Assembly (NCBI GenBank): GCA_020247395.1
Contig: JADCJC010000030.1
Coordinates: forward strand, 38,207 to 102,206
Direction of reading: 5' to 3'
From: Rhodocyclaceae bacterium
Lineage (GTDB): Bacteria > Pseudomonadota > Gammaproteobacteria > Burkholderiales > Usitatibacteraceae
DNA length: 64,000 bases
The notes under the pieces were generated by a model. It saw only the letters and a program-made list of their open reading frames with translations, was not told the DNA's origin and did no database searches. Every line of letters begins with the position of its first letter. Position 1 is the stretch's first letter. This document shows, piece by piece, positions 9,240 to 20,590 of this stretch. Position numbers and translations under genes: made by a program.

Positions 9240-10091
9240 TCAAACCCATGCACTCTTGTGGTCTGCTGCAAACTGCGCAAACTCAATGGGTTCGCGGCCA
9301 ATGAGCTGGCGCACGGTGTCGGTAGTGCCCGCAGCATAGCCTGCGGCGGTGAGCTGGTGCAGGCTCATCATCTGGCCAATGCTCCAGTCATCCATGCCCA
9401 TGCCCTTCATGGACGCAATGGCTGCATCGTCGGGCACAGCGACGTAGCTCACAGTCTTGCCAGTTGCATCGCCAATGGCCTTGACCACTTCCGCGTTGGA
9501 AAGAGCTGTAGCGCCGGTGAGGGTATAGGCCTTGCCAGCATGGGCGGCAGGGTTTTGCAAAATAGCGGCGTTGACTGCGGCGATGTCACGCACGTCAATG
9601 AAACTTATCCGCCCTTGCCCTTGGGGTAAGTACAAAGCGCCGCCTTGAATCATGCCGACATAGTAAGTGGCGAAGTTTTGCATGAAGGTGGCGGGGCGCA
9701 CTAAGGTATAAGCAATACCAGAATCGATCACGAGCTGGTCAATCTCACCATGTAGCTTGGGCAGCGCAAAGCCTGCCGTAGCATCCGCGCCCGCACCAGA
9801 GGAACGCACGATGTGCTTGACGCCTGCTGCCTTGGCGGCCGCGATGGCGTTCTTGGCCAATGCCATCTTGTTGGGCACCAAGGGCAGCAACAAAAACAAG
9901 GTATCAACACCGGCAAATGCGGCTTTCAGGCTGGCCACATCGCCAAAATCTACATGGCGGCTGGGCACCCCGTCCACGGATTTGCCTGAAGACGAACCTG
10001 CGATGACCTTGGCACCAGCGGCTTTGAGCTGCTGGACCAAGGGGCGGCCAATGTTGCCGGATGCGCCAGTGACAAGAATGGTGTTTGACAT
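9240..10091 (-). CDS. NmrA-type NAD(P)-binding oxidoreductase (atypical SDR)
   Basis: The 283-residue protein begins MSNTILVTGASGNIGRPLVQQL, with the GASGNIG dinucleotide loop of extended/atypical SDRs. It continues with VRSSGAGADA, LVRPATFMQNF and FIDVRDIAAV, which are typical of NmrA/YtfG-like proteins that act as NADPH-dependent quinone reductases or redox sensors. The classical YxxxK is not evident. The ATG at 10091 has a good GAGGAG site seven bases upstream; the longer frame is not needed. It is divergent from a LysR regulator with 113 bases between the starts, so that regulator probably controls it. Confidence 0.82.
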   Translation of the reverse strand: MSNTILVTGASGNIGRPLVQQLKAAGAKVIAGSSSGKSVDGVPSRHVDFGDVASLKAAFAGVDTLFLLLPLVPNKMALAKNAIAAAKAAGVKHIVRSSGAGADATAGFALPKLHGEIDQLVIDSGIAYTLVRPATFMQNFATYYVGMIQGGALYLPQGQGRISFIDVRDIAAVNAAILQNPAAHAGKAYTLTGATALSNAEVVKAIGDATGKTVSYVAVPDDAAIASMKGMGMDDWSIGQMMSLHQLTAAGYAAGTTDTVRQLIGREPIEFAQFAADHKSAWV

Positions 10092-10157
10092 GATGTACTC
10101 CTCAAAGTGGTTGCTGATGAACTGAATTTTGCGGCCATCGGTTGATATTGAGGAGGC

Positions 10158-10193
10158 AGTAATTGCTACAATTACTTTCAACCAAACGTTGAA
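10158..10193. promoter_or_regulatory. Two adjoining perfect palindromes in the SDR/LysR divergent promoter
   Basis: AGTAATTG-CTA-CAATTACT (10158-10176) is a perfect 8-3-8 inverted repeat. It is followed without a gap by TTCAAC-CAAAC-GTTGAA (10177-10193), a perfect 6-5-6 inverted repeat. Both lie between the divergent starts at 10091 and 10205. Position and symmetry fit operator sites of the LysR protein, with the second palindrome only 11 bases before its start codon. Confidence 0.65.
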
Positions 10194-10204
10194 GATCAAT
10201 CACC

Positions 10205-11131
10205 ATGGAAGCCTTATCGACCATTGAATCTTTTGTCCGCAGCGCTGAGAGCGGTAGCTTCTCGGCTGCAGCGCGCCGCATGGGCCTGACGCCTGCGGCG
10301 GTGAGCAAAAATGTAGCGAAGCTGGAGGCGAACTTGGGCGTACGCCTGTTTCAGCGCAGTACTCGCAGTTTGGCGCTTACCGAGGCGGGGGAGCGATTTT
10401 TGAGTGACGTCGGTTCAGGCCTTGCCACCCTGCAAGCCGCAATGAGCAACCTAGCCTCATCCGGTGGCTTGCCTGCCGGCACCTTGAAAGTGAGTCTGGC
10501 TCCCGCCTTTGGCCGCGACTATGTGTTGCCGCTGCTGGCTGATTTCTTAGAAAAATTTCCTGCAGTGGTGCCCGACTGGCATTTCGAGAATCGCCAGGTG
10601 GATCTGATTGGGGAGGGCTTTGACGCGGCCATCGGGGGGGGTATCGAGCTGGCCCCCGGCGTGGTGGCGCGCGAACTCTCGCGCTTGCATCTGATACCCG
10701 TGGCCGCACCAGCTTACTTGGCCAAGCATCCCCCCATAGGCAGCCCGCAGGCATTGGCATCGCTGGATGGCGTCGTGTGGCGTTCCCCACAAACCGGGCG
10801 GGTGCGCCCGTGGCTGCTGCAAAAGCGCGACGGACAGCAAGCCACGGTGGAGCTTAAACCCCGCGTCACCATGAACGATCCCGAGGCCTTGTGCCGTGGC
10901 GTGCTTATGGGCTTGGGAGTGGGGCTGGTGGGCATGCCGCATGCCCTGCCCCATTTGCACAGCGGCGCCTTGGTGCGCCTACTGCCGCGCTGGTACAGCG
11001 ATGTGGGGGCGGTGTCCCTCTACTACGCGGGCACCAAGCTGCTACCGGCTAAAACGCGGGCGTTTGTTGACTTTATGGTGGGTGCGTTTCGAGTGCAAGA
11101 TCTGGCAGGTACGCTGCGCGCTGATCGATAG
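10205..11131 (+). CDS. LysR-family transcriptional regulator
   Basis: The 308-residue protein has the usual N-terminal winged helix-turn-helix (SAESGSFSAAARRMGLTPAAVSKNVAKLEANLGVRLFQRSTR, residues about 15-55) and a periplasmic-binding-like effector domain (LKVSLAPAFGRDYVLPLLADF onwards). It is of the CrgA/DsdC-like group, judged by the LAPAFGRDYVLPLL segment and the two-lobe layout. The effector is unknown. The gene is divergent from the NmrA-type oxidoreductase, the classical layout for a LysR regulator and its target, and two palindromes lie between them. Its own start codon is close to the second palindrome, so autoregulation is likely. Confidence 0.92.
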   Translation: MEALSTIESFVRSAESGSFSAAARRMGLTPAAVSKNVAKLEANLGVRLFQRSTRSLALTEAGERFLSDVGSGLATLQAAMSNLASSGGLPAGTLKVSLAPAFGRDYVLPLLADFLEKFPAVVPDWHFENRQVDLIGEGFDAAIGGGIELAPGVVARELSRLHLIPVAAPAYLAKHPPIGSPQALASLDGVVWRSPQTGRVRPWLLQKRDGQQATVELKPRVTMNDPEALCRGVLMGLGVGLVGMPHALPHLHSGALVRLLPRWYSDVGAVSLYYAGTKLLPAKTRAFVDFMVGAFRVQDLAGTLRADR

Positions 11132-11519
11132 ACGGCGGTTTGGTTCATCTTTCCAAATTCGAAAAGGATGAATTAGATGGGACTTGGCCTACTACTGCTC
11201 GAAAAGATTCCGATCTTTCTTTGGAGTGTTTTGTTGGTGTCGGCTGGAGGATTCCTTGCGTTCAACGAAGACGCATATACCTGGCCTTAGTTGAAGGGGG
11301 TGCTACTATTTATTGCATGTGTGTATGCGCAATAGGTTTCGACGTGATGAAGCGCCGAGCGTCTCGATCAAAGCCAACGACATGAGCGGCCAATAGACGT
11401 TTGTGCGTATCGTCTAATGGGCTCAGAAAGCAGTCGCTCGGAACCGCCCGTCGAGCGGGTGACATGAAAGCGGGGGAAACATAAAAGTGCGGTAGCAGTT
11501 GTTTTTCGAAGGAATGATT
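11132..11519. other. Intergenic stretch, probably decayed
   Basis: There is no recognisable gene in these 388 bases except a possible 37-codon frame at 11177. A short GC hairpin-like segment occurs near 11441-11460 (CCGCCCGTCGAGCGGG). I see no promoter, RNA gene or repeat that I can support. Confidence 0.35.
11177..11290 (+). CDS. Possible 37-residue single-helix membrane peptide
   Basis: The frame is too short for normal gene callers. It starts with an ATG seven bases after AAGGAT and encodes one hydrophobic helix (IPIFLWSVLLVSAGGFLAF) with a short charged tail. It could be a small membrane protein or the leftover start of a lost gene. Support is limited to the ribosome-like site and the helix. 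Confidence 0.22.
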   Translation: MGLGLLLLEKIPIFLWSVLLVSAGGFLAFNEDAYTWP

Positions 11520-11939
11520 ATGAATTTTCGAAACCCATCGGGCAGTGAGCAAAGAATGACTTCGACTTATGGACGTGAAGCTGACGCTAAGTTGGCCCAG
11601 ATACGGAAGTATCTTGACTGCGACCATCCGCCGTCCGATTGGTCAAATGCGGACCTCGCAAAAGAGCAGGGGGTGGTTGAAGTCAAAATAGCGGCTCAAT
11701 TCGAGACGAAAATCAACGCTTGGGACTCCCTTCAGCGATATGCAACCCGCGACAAAGATTCGTTGGGCATTGAAACTCGCGGTATGCGTGATGTCATTCG
11801 GATTTGTTTTTCCGAATGTGATGAGCGGCTAGCGGTAGGTCACTCAAAAAAAGCAGAAACTCGCCCACTGACGGGCGTCTTCACGGCTTTTTGCCTTAAA
11901 CTGCCCGCCCCGCTTAGACGTTACAGTTGGAACGGATAA
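11520..11939 (+). CDS. Orphan hypothetical protein, 139 residues
   Basis: I do not recognise this protein. The ATG at 11520 is preceded by AAGGAA. The first 110 residues look like a charged, mostly helical protein ([50 protein letters not shown]). The last 20 residues overlap, on the other strand, the end of the aruB gene and a hairpin, which makes the tail doubtful. It may be a real accessory gene or a damaged one whose 3' end has been replaced. Confidence 0.3.
   Translation: MNFRNPSGSEQRMTSTYGREADAKLAQIRKYLDCDHPPSDWSNADLAKEQGVVEVKIAAQFETKINAWDSLQRYATRDKDSLGIETRGMRDVIRICFSECDERLAVGHSKKAETRPLTGVFTAFCLKLPAPLRRYSWNG
11846..11877 (-). terminator. Weak intrinsic terminator candidate after aruB
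   Basis: Read on the minus strand, CGCCC-GTCAGT-GGGCG (11862-11877) is followed ten bases later by seven T (opposite 11846-11852). The gap between stem and T-run is longer than usual, so this is a tentative call for the end of the aru operon. Confidence 0.35.
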
Positions 11940-13273
11940 ACCGAGCCCAACTTGAGGATGGAGGTCAGTTCATCTAACGCGACCCGAACCTCGTTGATCA
12001 ATGCCGGATCGGTCAGGTCTGCGTCGGCCATACGATCACGATAGTGCTTCTCCACCCAAGTGGTGAGCTGGCTATACAAAGTGTTGTTTATCACGACGTT
12101 CGGATTCACCGCGTTGGCTTCAGCCGCATTGAGTTCAACACGCAGCCGCAAACACGCGGGGCCGCCGCCGTTCATCATGCTCTCGCGCAAATCAAACACC
12201 AGCGTTTCGTTCAGCACTGGATGTGAAGCAACTAGACCTTGCAGGAAAGTCCATACACGTTTGTTGGTGCGACATTCATCTGGAACGACAATCGCCATCT
12301 TGCCGTCTGCTTTCGATAACAGCTGGCTGTTAAAGAGATAACTCGACACCGCATCTTCAACCGAGACGTCGGCTTCCGTCACATTGATGACGACTAATCC
12401 CTCGCCAAACTTGTCGCGTAACTCGGCAAAGACCGCCGCTTGGTTCGCAAACGCGAGTTCGTGGCAGAACAACAACTCACGATGCCCGACCGCGATCACG
12501 TCGTTGTGGAACACGCCCGCATCAATCACATCGGGATTTTGCTGCGCAAAGACGGTGACCGATGTATCGAGCCCATGTAGCCGCGCCACCGCCTCCGAGG
12601 CTTCGCGCGATTGCCGGGCGGGGAACTTCTTTGGTGCCAGCGCACTCGGGTCAAAACCGGTCGCGCCATAAACAAACAACTCCACCCCCTTCGCCCCAAT
12701 GCGTGGCGCGAATCGCGTGTGGTTGGCCGCCCCCTCATCGCCAAATTGTGGGCATGAAGGTAACGCGGCGTGATGGGCGAAGCATTTATCATCGGCAAAC
12801 ATCGCGCGCAGGATGCGCGAGGTAGTTGGGTGCTCCATCGAGCGATGGAATTTATTGTTGAGGTTAGCGGCGGTGAAATGCACACGCTGGTCTGCCGTGT
12901 TTGCGCTCGGGCTCACCGTCGCCGCATTTGCCGCCCACATGGATGACGCCGACATCACGCCGTGAAACACCGGGCCAGCGTCACGCGCTGCCGCTTTCAA
13001 CACCGACGCATCGTCACCCGAAAACCCCAATGCGCGAAGCGCGGCTAGGTTGGGTCGCTCTTGCGGTGCCAACACACCCTGCTTCCAACCGCGATCGGCT
13101 AACGCTTTCATCTTCGCCAGCCCCTGCAAGGCGGCAAGTTTGGGGTTGGCGACCGCTCCACGATTGTTCGACGAGGCGATGTTGCCAAACGAAAGTCCAC
13201 TGTAGTTATGTGTGGGTCCGACAAGCCCGTCGAAGTTCCACTCGTTCGCGCCGGTTTCCGCCGCTGTGTTCAT
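11921..13273 (-). CDS. aruB: N-succinylarginine dihydrolase
   Basis: The enzyme (AstB/AruB, 450 residues) hydrolyses N2-succinylarginine to succinylornithine, CO2 and two ammonia, the second step of the arginine succinyltransferase pathway. Diagnostic segments are [19 protein letters not shown] at the N-terminus, [18 protein letters not shown] in the middle, and [13 protein letters not shown] with the catalytic Cys near the C-terminus. I chose the ATG at 13273 because AGGTGA lies eight bases upstream. ATG 13279 and GTG 13285 sit on or inside that site. It follows aruD by 23 bases and ends the visible aru operon. No aruE follows. Confidence 0.96.
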   Translation of the reverse strand: MNTAAETGANEWNFDGLVGPTHNYSGLSFGNIASSNNRGAVANPKLAALQGLAKMKALADRGWKQGVLAPQERPNLAALRALGFSGDDASVLKAAARDAGPVFHGVMSASSMWAANAATVSPSANTADQRVHFTAANLNNKFHRSMEHPTTSRILRAMFADDKCFAHHAALPSCPQFGDEGAANHTRFAPRIGAKGVELFVYGATGFDPSALAPKKFPARQSREASEAVARLHGLDTSVTVFAQQNPDVIDAGVFHNDVIAVGHRELLFCHELAFANQAAVFAELRDKFGEGLVVINVTEADVSVEDAVSSYLFNSQLLSKADGKMAIVVPDECRTNKRVWTFLQGLVASHPVLNETLVFDLRESMMNGGGPACLRLRVELNAAEANAVNPNVVINNTLYSQLTTWVEKHYRDRMADADLTDPALINEVRVALDELTSILKLGSVYPFQL

Positions 13274-13296
13274 GCTCATGCTCACCTGCCGTCGAT

Positions 13297-14796
<1,500 letters not shown>

Positions 14797-15852
14797 CTAG
14801 GCGCGTTCGGACGGGCTTAACGCCACCACACGAACCGCATCACCGACCTCAACACCAATCGCCTTGGCGATATCGGCACTGATAACCACTTTGTCATTGG
14901 CAATCTTGCAGCAGCCGAGGCCAACGCGAAACCCCGCCAAGTGGGCGTTGCTAATGAGCATTAATGGTGCCGCAGAGGCGCTGTCTGCGCTAGCTTCCGC
15001 ACTGTTGTCTCGAATGCCAGCAACGGTATGAGTGGTGCTTTTCCGCACAACGTCAATATCCACCAAGTCAGACTCAAGCGTGGGCCCCGCATCAAAAATA
15101 TCGACATGCCCCTCAAAACGAAAACCTTCCTGCTCCAGCAATCGTCTGGCCGGTCGCGTCATCTCATGGGTCTCACCGATCACCGCTTGCGCCTCCTTGG
15201 ATAGAAATGAGCTGTACAGCGGGTGCTTGGGCATAAGCTCGGCGACAAACGACTTCTTGCCGATACCGGTCAGATAGTCAGCCTCTGCAAAATCCATCGA
15301 GAAGAAATGGCGGCCCAATGACTCCCAAAACGGCGAGCGACCGCTTGTATCAGATACCCCTCGTAACTCTGCAATCACCTTGGCGGCGAAACGTTCGCGA
15401 AACTGCGCCATGAACATCAGACGCGACTTAGACAAAAGTGCGCCATTACGGCCCACCCGATAGTCTGGCGCTAGAAAGAGGGAACAAAGTTCGGACGCAC
15501 CGGTGTGATCGTTAGATAAGAACAGTGTCGGCGTACGGGTAAAAATTCCCAGCTCTCGCGAGGCATGCACCACAGTGCCGACGCGGTAGGAATACCAAGG
15601 CTCGCGCAGGCCGACCGCACCGGCAATGGCACAAATGCCAACGATTCTGGCTTGCGTGATGTCTTCCATCACAAATATCCACTGCTCATCGGCCTTATCT
15701 GCGGTACCGGCAAACGTTGCCAACGATGCCTCAATGCGGCCACGCAGAAGCGCCTCATTGTTGGGCAGCGTAGTGAGCCCCACACCCGTGTCGCGCACCA
15801 GCGCCAACAATGGTGCGAGGTCGTTGGCACGAATCGGGCGAACAATTACCAT
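14797..15852 (-). CDS. aruG: Arginine N-succinyltransferase, second subunit (AruG/AstA family)
   Basis: This 351-residue protein and AruF together form the heteromeric arginine/ornithine succinyltransferase, which starts the pathway by moving succinyl from succinyl-CoA to the alpha-amino group of arginine. Family landmarks are VRPIRANDLAPLLALVRDTGVGLTTLPNNEALL, LFLSNDHTGASELCSLFLAPDYR and GRHFFSMDFAEADYLTG. The start overlaps the end of aruF by seven bases, which suggests translational coupling. AruF and AruG are paralogues; I assign F and G by gene order. Confidence 0.93.
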   Translation of the reverse strand: MVIVRPIRANDLAPLLALVRDTGVGLTTLPNNEALLRGRIEASLATFAGTADKADEQWIFVMEDITQARIVGICAIAGAVGLREPWYSYRVGTVVHASRELGIFTRTPTLFLSNDHTGASELCSLFLAPDYRVGRNGALLSKSRLMFMAQFRERFAAKVIAELRGVSDTSGRSPFWESLGRHFFSMDFAEADYLTGIGKKSFVAELMPKHPLYSSFLSKEAQAVIGETHEMTRPARRLLEQEGFRFEGHVDIFDAGPTLESDLVDIDVVRKSTTHTVAGIRDNSAEASADSASAAPLMLISNAHLAGFRVGLGCCKIANDKVVISADIAKAIGVEVGDAVRVVALSPSERA

Positions 15853-16940
15853 GACGCGCCCTTCAGGCGATGGTTGCCGGCATCGAGCGGTACCACGCGC
15901 ACAGCATCGCCATCGTCCACATTAAGCAGCCGCGCGACTTTGCGCGAGATACTGACTTTGTCGCCGCTATTGCCGGCACCCGCGCCACCGCCGACAACAA
16001 CCGGGGCAATGGTCGAGCGAAACCCTTGCGATTTAGTGTTAGCCACAATTGAAACCAGCGCCTCCTCGCACTCGATGGTCTCGGCAAGATCTGGCATGTT
16101 TGTGGAGACCGTCATACGTCGCTGCAGACGAATCGAGCGCAGGGTCTCCACGCGCGCCTCGACGGTCGGGCCACCGTCAAAAATATCGACATAGGTGTCT
16201 GCCTCGAAGCCCTCATCCATCAGAATCGAAAATGGTAACTCGCCGTCCGGATGCAACTGACCGATCGCCAGCTTTGCCGCCGCCGGCAGCAGCGGAACAT
16301 AGATCGGATACTGCGGCATCAACTCAGCGATAAAGGTTTTGCTGCGGCCCCCGGAAAGCTGCTCTGCCTGCGGATAGTCCATGTTGAAAAAACGGCGACC
16401 CACCGCATCCCAAAACGGCGAGCGGCCTTCGGCGTCACATACGCCGGGGTTTTCGGCGGCCAATTTGTCGGCAAATCGTTGGCGCTGTTCGCCGACATAC
16501 AACAACCGCGCGCGCGACAACAAATCCGGCAAGTCGCTATCGACATACGCCGGGTCGATGTAAAAAGATGTTAGTAGCGAAAATCCTGTCAAATCATGAC
16601 AAAGGTGCAACGCATGAATCTTATTGCTTACCTTGAGTTCCTGTGAAGCGTGGACAATGATTTCATTGCGGTACGAATAGAAGCGGTCATGAAAACCCGC
16701 CGCCGCTGCAATGCCGCTAGTACCCACGAGCTCCCCGCTAGAGGCGTTCTCCAGCACAAAGAAGTAGGCCTCTTCGCCGGGCATATCCACCTCACTCGCA
16801 AACGAGTAACGCGAGTTGGCGATCTTGTCGGCGAGCCGATCTCTATCGGGCGGCAACGACGTGATGCCGATCGCGCTCCTGGCCGCAATTGATTCGATTT
16901 GCGGCAAATCCGCGAGTTCAGCCGGACGAAGAACAAACAT
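15846..16940 (-). CDS. aruF: Arginine N-succinyltransferase, first subunit (AruF/AstA family)
   Basis: This 364-residue protein is the paralogous partner of AruG. It shows the same landmarks: LRPAELADLPQIESIAARSAIGITSLPPD at the N-terminus, HDLTGFSLLTSFYIDPAYV and GRRFFNMDYPQAEQLSGG. A glycine-rich loop near the C-terminus (VVGGGAGAGNSGD) is longer than in AruG. The ATG at 16940 is five bases after the aruC stop. Gene order aruC-F-G-D-B is that of Pseudomonas, where both subunits are needed for activity. Confidence 0.93.
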   Translation of the reverse strand: MFVLRPAELADLPQIESIAARSAIGITSLPPDRDRLADKIANSRYSFASEVDMPGEEAYFFVLENASSGELVGTSGIAAAAGFHDRFYSYRNEIIVHASQELKVSNKIHALHLCHDLTGFSLLTSFYIDPAYVDSDLPDLLSRARLLYVGEQRQRFADKLAAENPGVCDAEGRSPFWDAVGRRFFNMDYPQAEQLSGGRSKTFIAELMPQYPIYVPLLPAAAKLAIGQLHPDGELPFSILMDEGFEADTYVDIFDGGPTVEARVETLRSIRLQRRMTVSTNMPDLAETIECEEALVSIVANTKSQGFRSTIAPVVVGGGAGAGNSGDKVSISRKVARLLNVDDGDAVRVVPLDAGNHRLKGASW

Positions 16941-16945
16941 GTTGT

Positions 16946-18268
<1,323 letters not shown>

Positions 18269-18370
18269 TCAAAAGAGACGTTGAAAAAGCAGCACCACGG
18301 CCGAGCCAGCGTTCCTCGGTGGCGTTTTCCCTAATCGCTCGCATTTTACGGAGCATGAAGGACGCATGGG

Positions 18371-18407
18371 TATCGGAAATGCGACCAAGACTTGTATTAG
18401 ACCGAAG
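18371..18407 (-). promoter_or_regulatory. Candidate ArgR (AraC-type) site upstream of aruC
   Basis: Read on the minus strand, CTTCGG-N8-AA-N5-GGTCGC-N8-TA lies about 115-150 bases before the aruC start. It resembles the tandem TGTCGC-N8-AA-N5 half-sites known for Pseudomonas ArgR, with mismatches. The ten bases TGGTCGCATT are identical to a segment in front of the cyanophycinase gene (25546-25555). This is inferred from pattern and context only. Confidence 0.4.
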
Positions 18408-18417
18408 GCCATGTATG

Positions 18418-19464
18418 TTACGCCCCGTTCCCGGAGCTGCTTTGGACGGCGGTTGACGTCGCCGCAAGCGCGTTCAGTCGGCGACTGCGCTCTTCGCGCG
18501 GCGTTAACTGAAAATGAGCACGATAGGCACTGGAAAAGTGCGGCCCTGACGAGAATCCGCAGGAGAGTCCGATCTGCAGAATGGACTGGCTGGTTTCGCG
18601 CAGTAGCTGGCGCGTACGCGCTAACCGCATTTCAAGGTAATACCGCGACGGCAGGCTATCCAAATGTTGCTTAAAGAGGCGCTCAAGTTGGCGCCGCGAA
18701 ACACCGACCAAACGCGCAATTTCCTCAGTCGGCAGAGGCTCCTCAAAGTTAGCCTCCATGAGTGAGACAGCTTCGGTCAGTTTGGGCTGTCCGCCTCCAA
18801 TCCGTGCCGACAGCGGCACGCGCTGGCGCTCGTCTGCCGCACGCGCGCGCTCGATACCGAGTTGATCCATGACTTCAGCGGCGACGTCCGCCCCTAAGCG
18901 GGCGGTCACCAAAGCGAGCATCAAGTCTTGGGCCGCCTGCCCGCCCGCTGCCGTATATCGGTTTCGATCGATCTCAAATACGTGCGAGGACACCACGACA
19001 TCAGGGAATTGTTCGGCAAACAAGGCCGTATAGGGCCAGTGAATAGTGGCGCGGAAGCCATCCAGCAGCCCCGCACGCGCCAACACCCAGGCACCAGTAC
19101 CGATACCCCCCAGTGCTACGCCAGCCGCGTCCGCTGCACGCAGTCGAGCGATGATGTTGTCATGCCCAACCTCAGCCAACGGTGCGTCGCCTACGACAAA
19201 CAATACATCCAGTCGGCTGAGCGTATCTGCTGGCGCATTGGCCAACAGCGAAATTTGGCTGGCGCTATGCACTTCCTGCTTCGGCGAGACGACCGCCTGA
19301 CCCGCTGCGGCCACCATGCCATCGCCGAGCACATGTACGGAAAGCGTCGCCTCACCCGAAACATCGTTGACGGCTTCAATAATGCCAAGCGCACTCCCGA
19401 GCGCCGCTAGCGAAAAGCGAGGCAAGAGGACGAAACCAATGTGTTGGAAGTTCGGGAGCGGCAT
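18418..19464 (-). CDS. argR: ArgR-type regulator: DJ-1/PfpI-like domain plus AraC helix-turn-helix
   Basis: The 348-residue protein has an N-terminal glutamine-amidotransferase-like (GATase1) sensor domain (residues about 5-185, with FVVGDAPLAE and GIGTGAWVLARAG) and a C-terminal AraC domain (LVGVSRRQLERLFKQHLDSLPSRYYLEMRLARTRQLL...CGFSSGPHFSSAYRAHF). This is the architecture of Pseudomonas ArgR, which activates aot and aru genes with arginine. Its position between aotP and aruC is the same as in Pseudomonas. I chose ATG 19464 because the GATase1 fold begins there; no strong ribosome site is visible, and a longer TTG frame exists. Confidence 0.88.
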   Translation of the reverse strand: MPLPNFQHIGFVLLPRFSLAALGSALGIIEAVNDVSGEATLSVHVLGDGMVAAAGQAVVSPKQEVHSASQISLLANAPADTLSRLDVLFVVGDAPLAEVGHDNIIARLRAADAAGVALGGIGTGAWVLARAGLLDGFRATIHWPYTALFAEQFPDVVVSSHVFEIDRNRYTAAGGQAAQDLMLALVTARLGADVAAEVMDQLGIERARAADERQRVPLSARIGGGQPKLTEAVSLMEANFEEPLPTEEIARLVGVSRRQLERLFKQHLDSLPSRYYLEMRLARTRQLLRETSQSILQIGLSCGFSSGPHFSSAYRAHFQLTPREERSRRLNALAATSTAVQSSSGNGA

Positions 19465-19714
19465 CGGAAGACAGCGGGATTGCAAACCAGCTAGGGAGAT
19501 TAGACGGGGAAGCCAGCACGAGTACGGTCGTAACCATCGATAGAGACGGACATCTTGAGGCAAAAATACCTGAAATCACCCGCCAATATTAGAGTTTGTC
19601 AACTCACATCAATGCCGTGCCGCAGAAAGTGGCGCTGACAGCAGCGACACTTCACGAGATTTTCCTACAACTTCGTGCTGCTAAACCCGGATCGCGCCAA
19701 TTTCGTCGGCTCGC

Positions 19715-20488
19715 TTATTTCAGGCTGCCCGACAGAAACTGTTGCAGTCTTTCGCTAGTGGGTGTGCTCAGCACCACACGCGGGTCACCCTGCTCTTCGA
19801 TACGTCCCTGATGAAGAAACACCACCCGGTTCGATACTTCGCGCGCAAAGCCCATTTCGTGGGTCACGACCACCATTGTGCGCCCCTCACTTGCGAGGTC
19901 ACGCATCACGCGCAATACCTCACCGACCAGTTCCGGGTCTAACGCCGAGGTCGGCTCATCAAACAACATCACATCCGGCTCCATCGCCAGCGCCCGGGCG
20001 ATGGCGACGCGTTGCGCCTCACCACCCGACAAATGTGCCGGATAAAATTCCTTGCGATGCCACACGCCAACACGGTTTAAGTAATGCTCGGCGCGCTCAA
20101 GCGCTTCCGGCTTGGACAAGCCGAGCACCTGCATGGGCGCTTCGACAACATTCTCGCTTACCGTCATATGTGACCACAAATTGAAATGCTGAAACACCAT
20201 GGATAATTTCGCGCGAAAACGCTCCAACGCCTTTGGATCTGCGGCGGTCAGCGTGCCATCGCGGTCACGCCTTAACGCCAGACGTTCGCCATTGATAGCA
20301 ATGGAGCCTTCGTGCGGGCGCTCAAGAAGATTCATACAGCGCAGCCATGTGCTTTTGCCTGAGCCAGAAGAACCGATAATGCTGATCACATCCCCGGCGT
20401 TTGCGGCCATCGAAACGCCCTTCAGAACCTCGTTGTTGCCGAAGCGTTTAACGATGCCGTCTACACGTAGTTTTTCTTGTGAGCTCAT
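19715..20488 (-). CDS. aotP: Arginine-type ABC transporter, ATP-binding protein
   Basis: This 257-residue ATPase of the polar amino acid (HisP/AotP) branch would power uptake through AotQM. It has Walker [10 protein letters not shown] (about 38-46), the signature [19 protein letters not shown], Walker [15 protein letters not shown] and the switch His in VVVTHEMGF. The family insert between Walker A and Q-loop ([20 protein letters not shown]) is also present as in HisP. It follows the aotO gene by 102 bases and precedes argR by 250 bases, in the Pseudomonas aotJQMOP-argR order. A short hairpin (GTCCTA/TAGGAC, 20525-20544) lies in the gap before it. Confidence 0.95.
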   Translation of the reverse strand: MSSQEKLRVDGIVKRFGNNEVLKGVSMAANAGDVISIIGSSGSGKSTWLRCMNLLERPHEGSIAINGERLALRRDRDGTLTAADPKALERFRAKLSMVFQHFNLWSHMTVSENVVEAPMQVLGLSKPEALERAEHYLNRVGVWHRKEFYPAHLSGGEAQRVAIARALAMEPDVMLFDEPTSALDPELVGEVLRVMRDLASEGRTMVVVTHEMGFAREVSNRVVFLHQGRIEEQGDPRVVLSTPTSERLQQFLSGSLK

Positions 20489-20590
20489 TTTGAAATTGAT
20501 TCGAGCGAGGCACGGTTGTCGCCGGTCCTAAGCAAGACTAGGACGGGAGTGCCAAACGCGAAGTGATGAATTGGACGCAAGCCGACCTGC

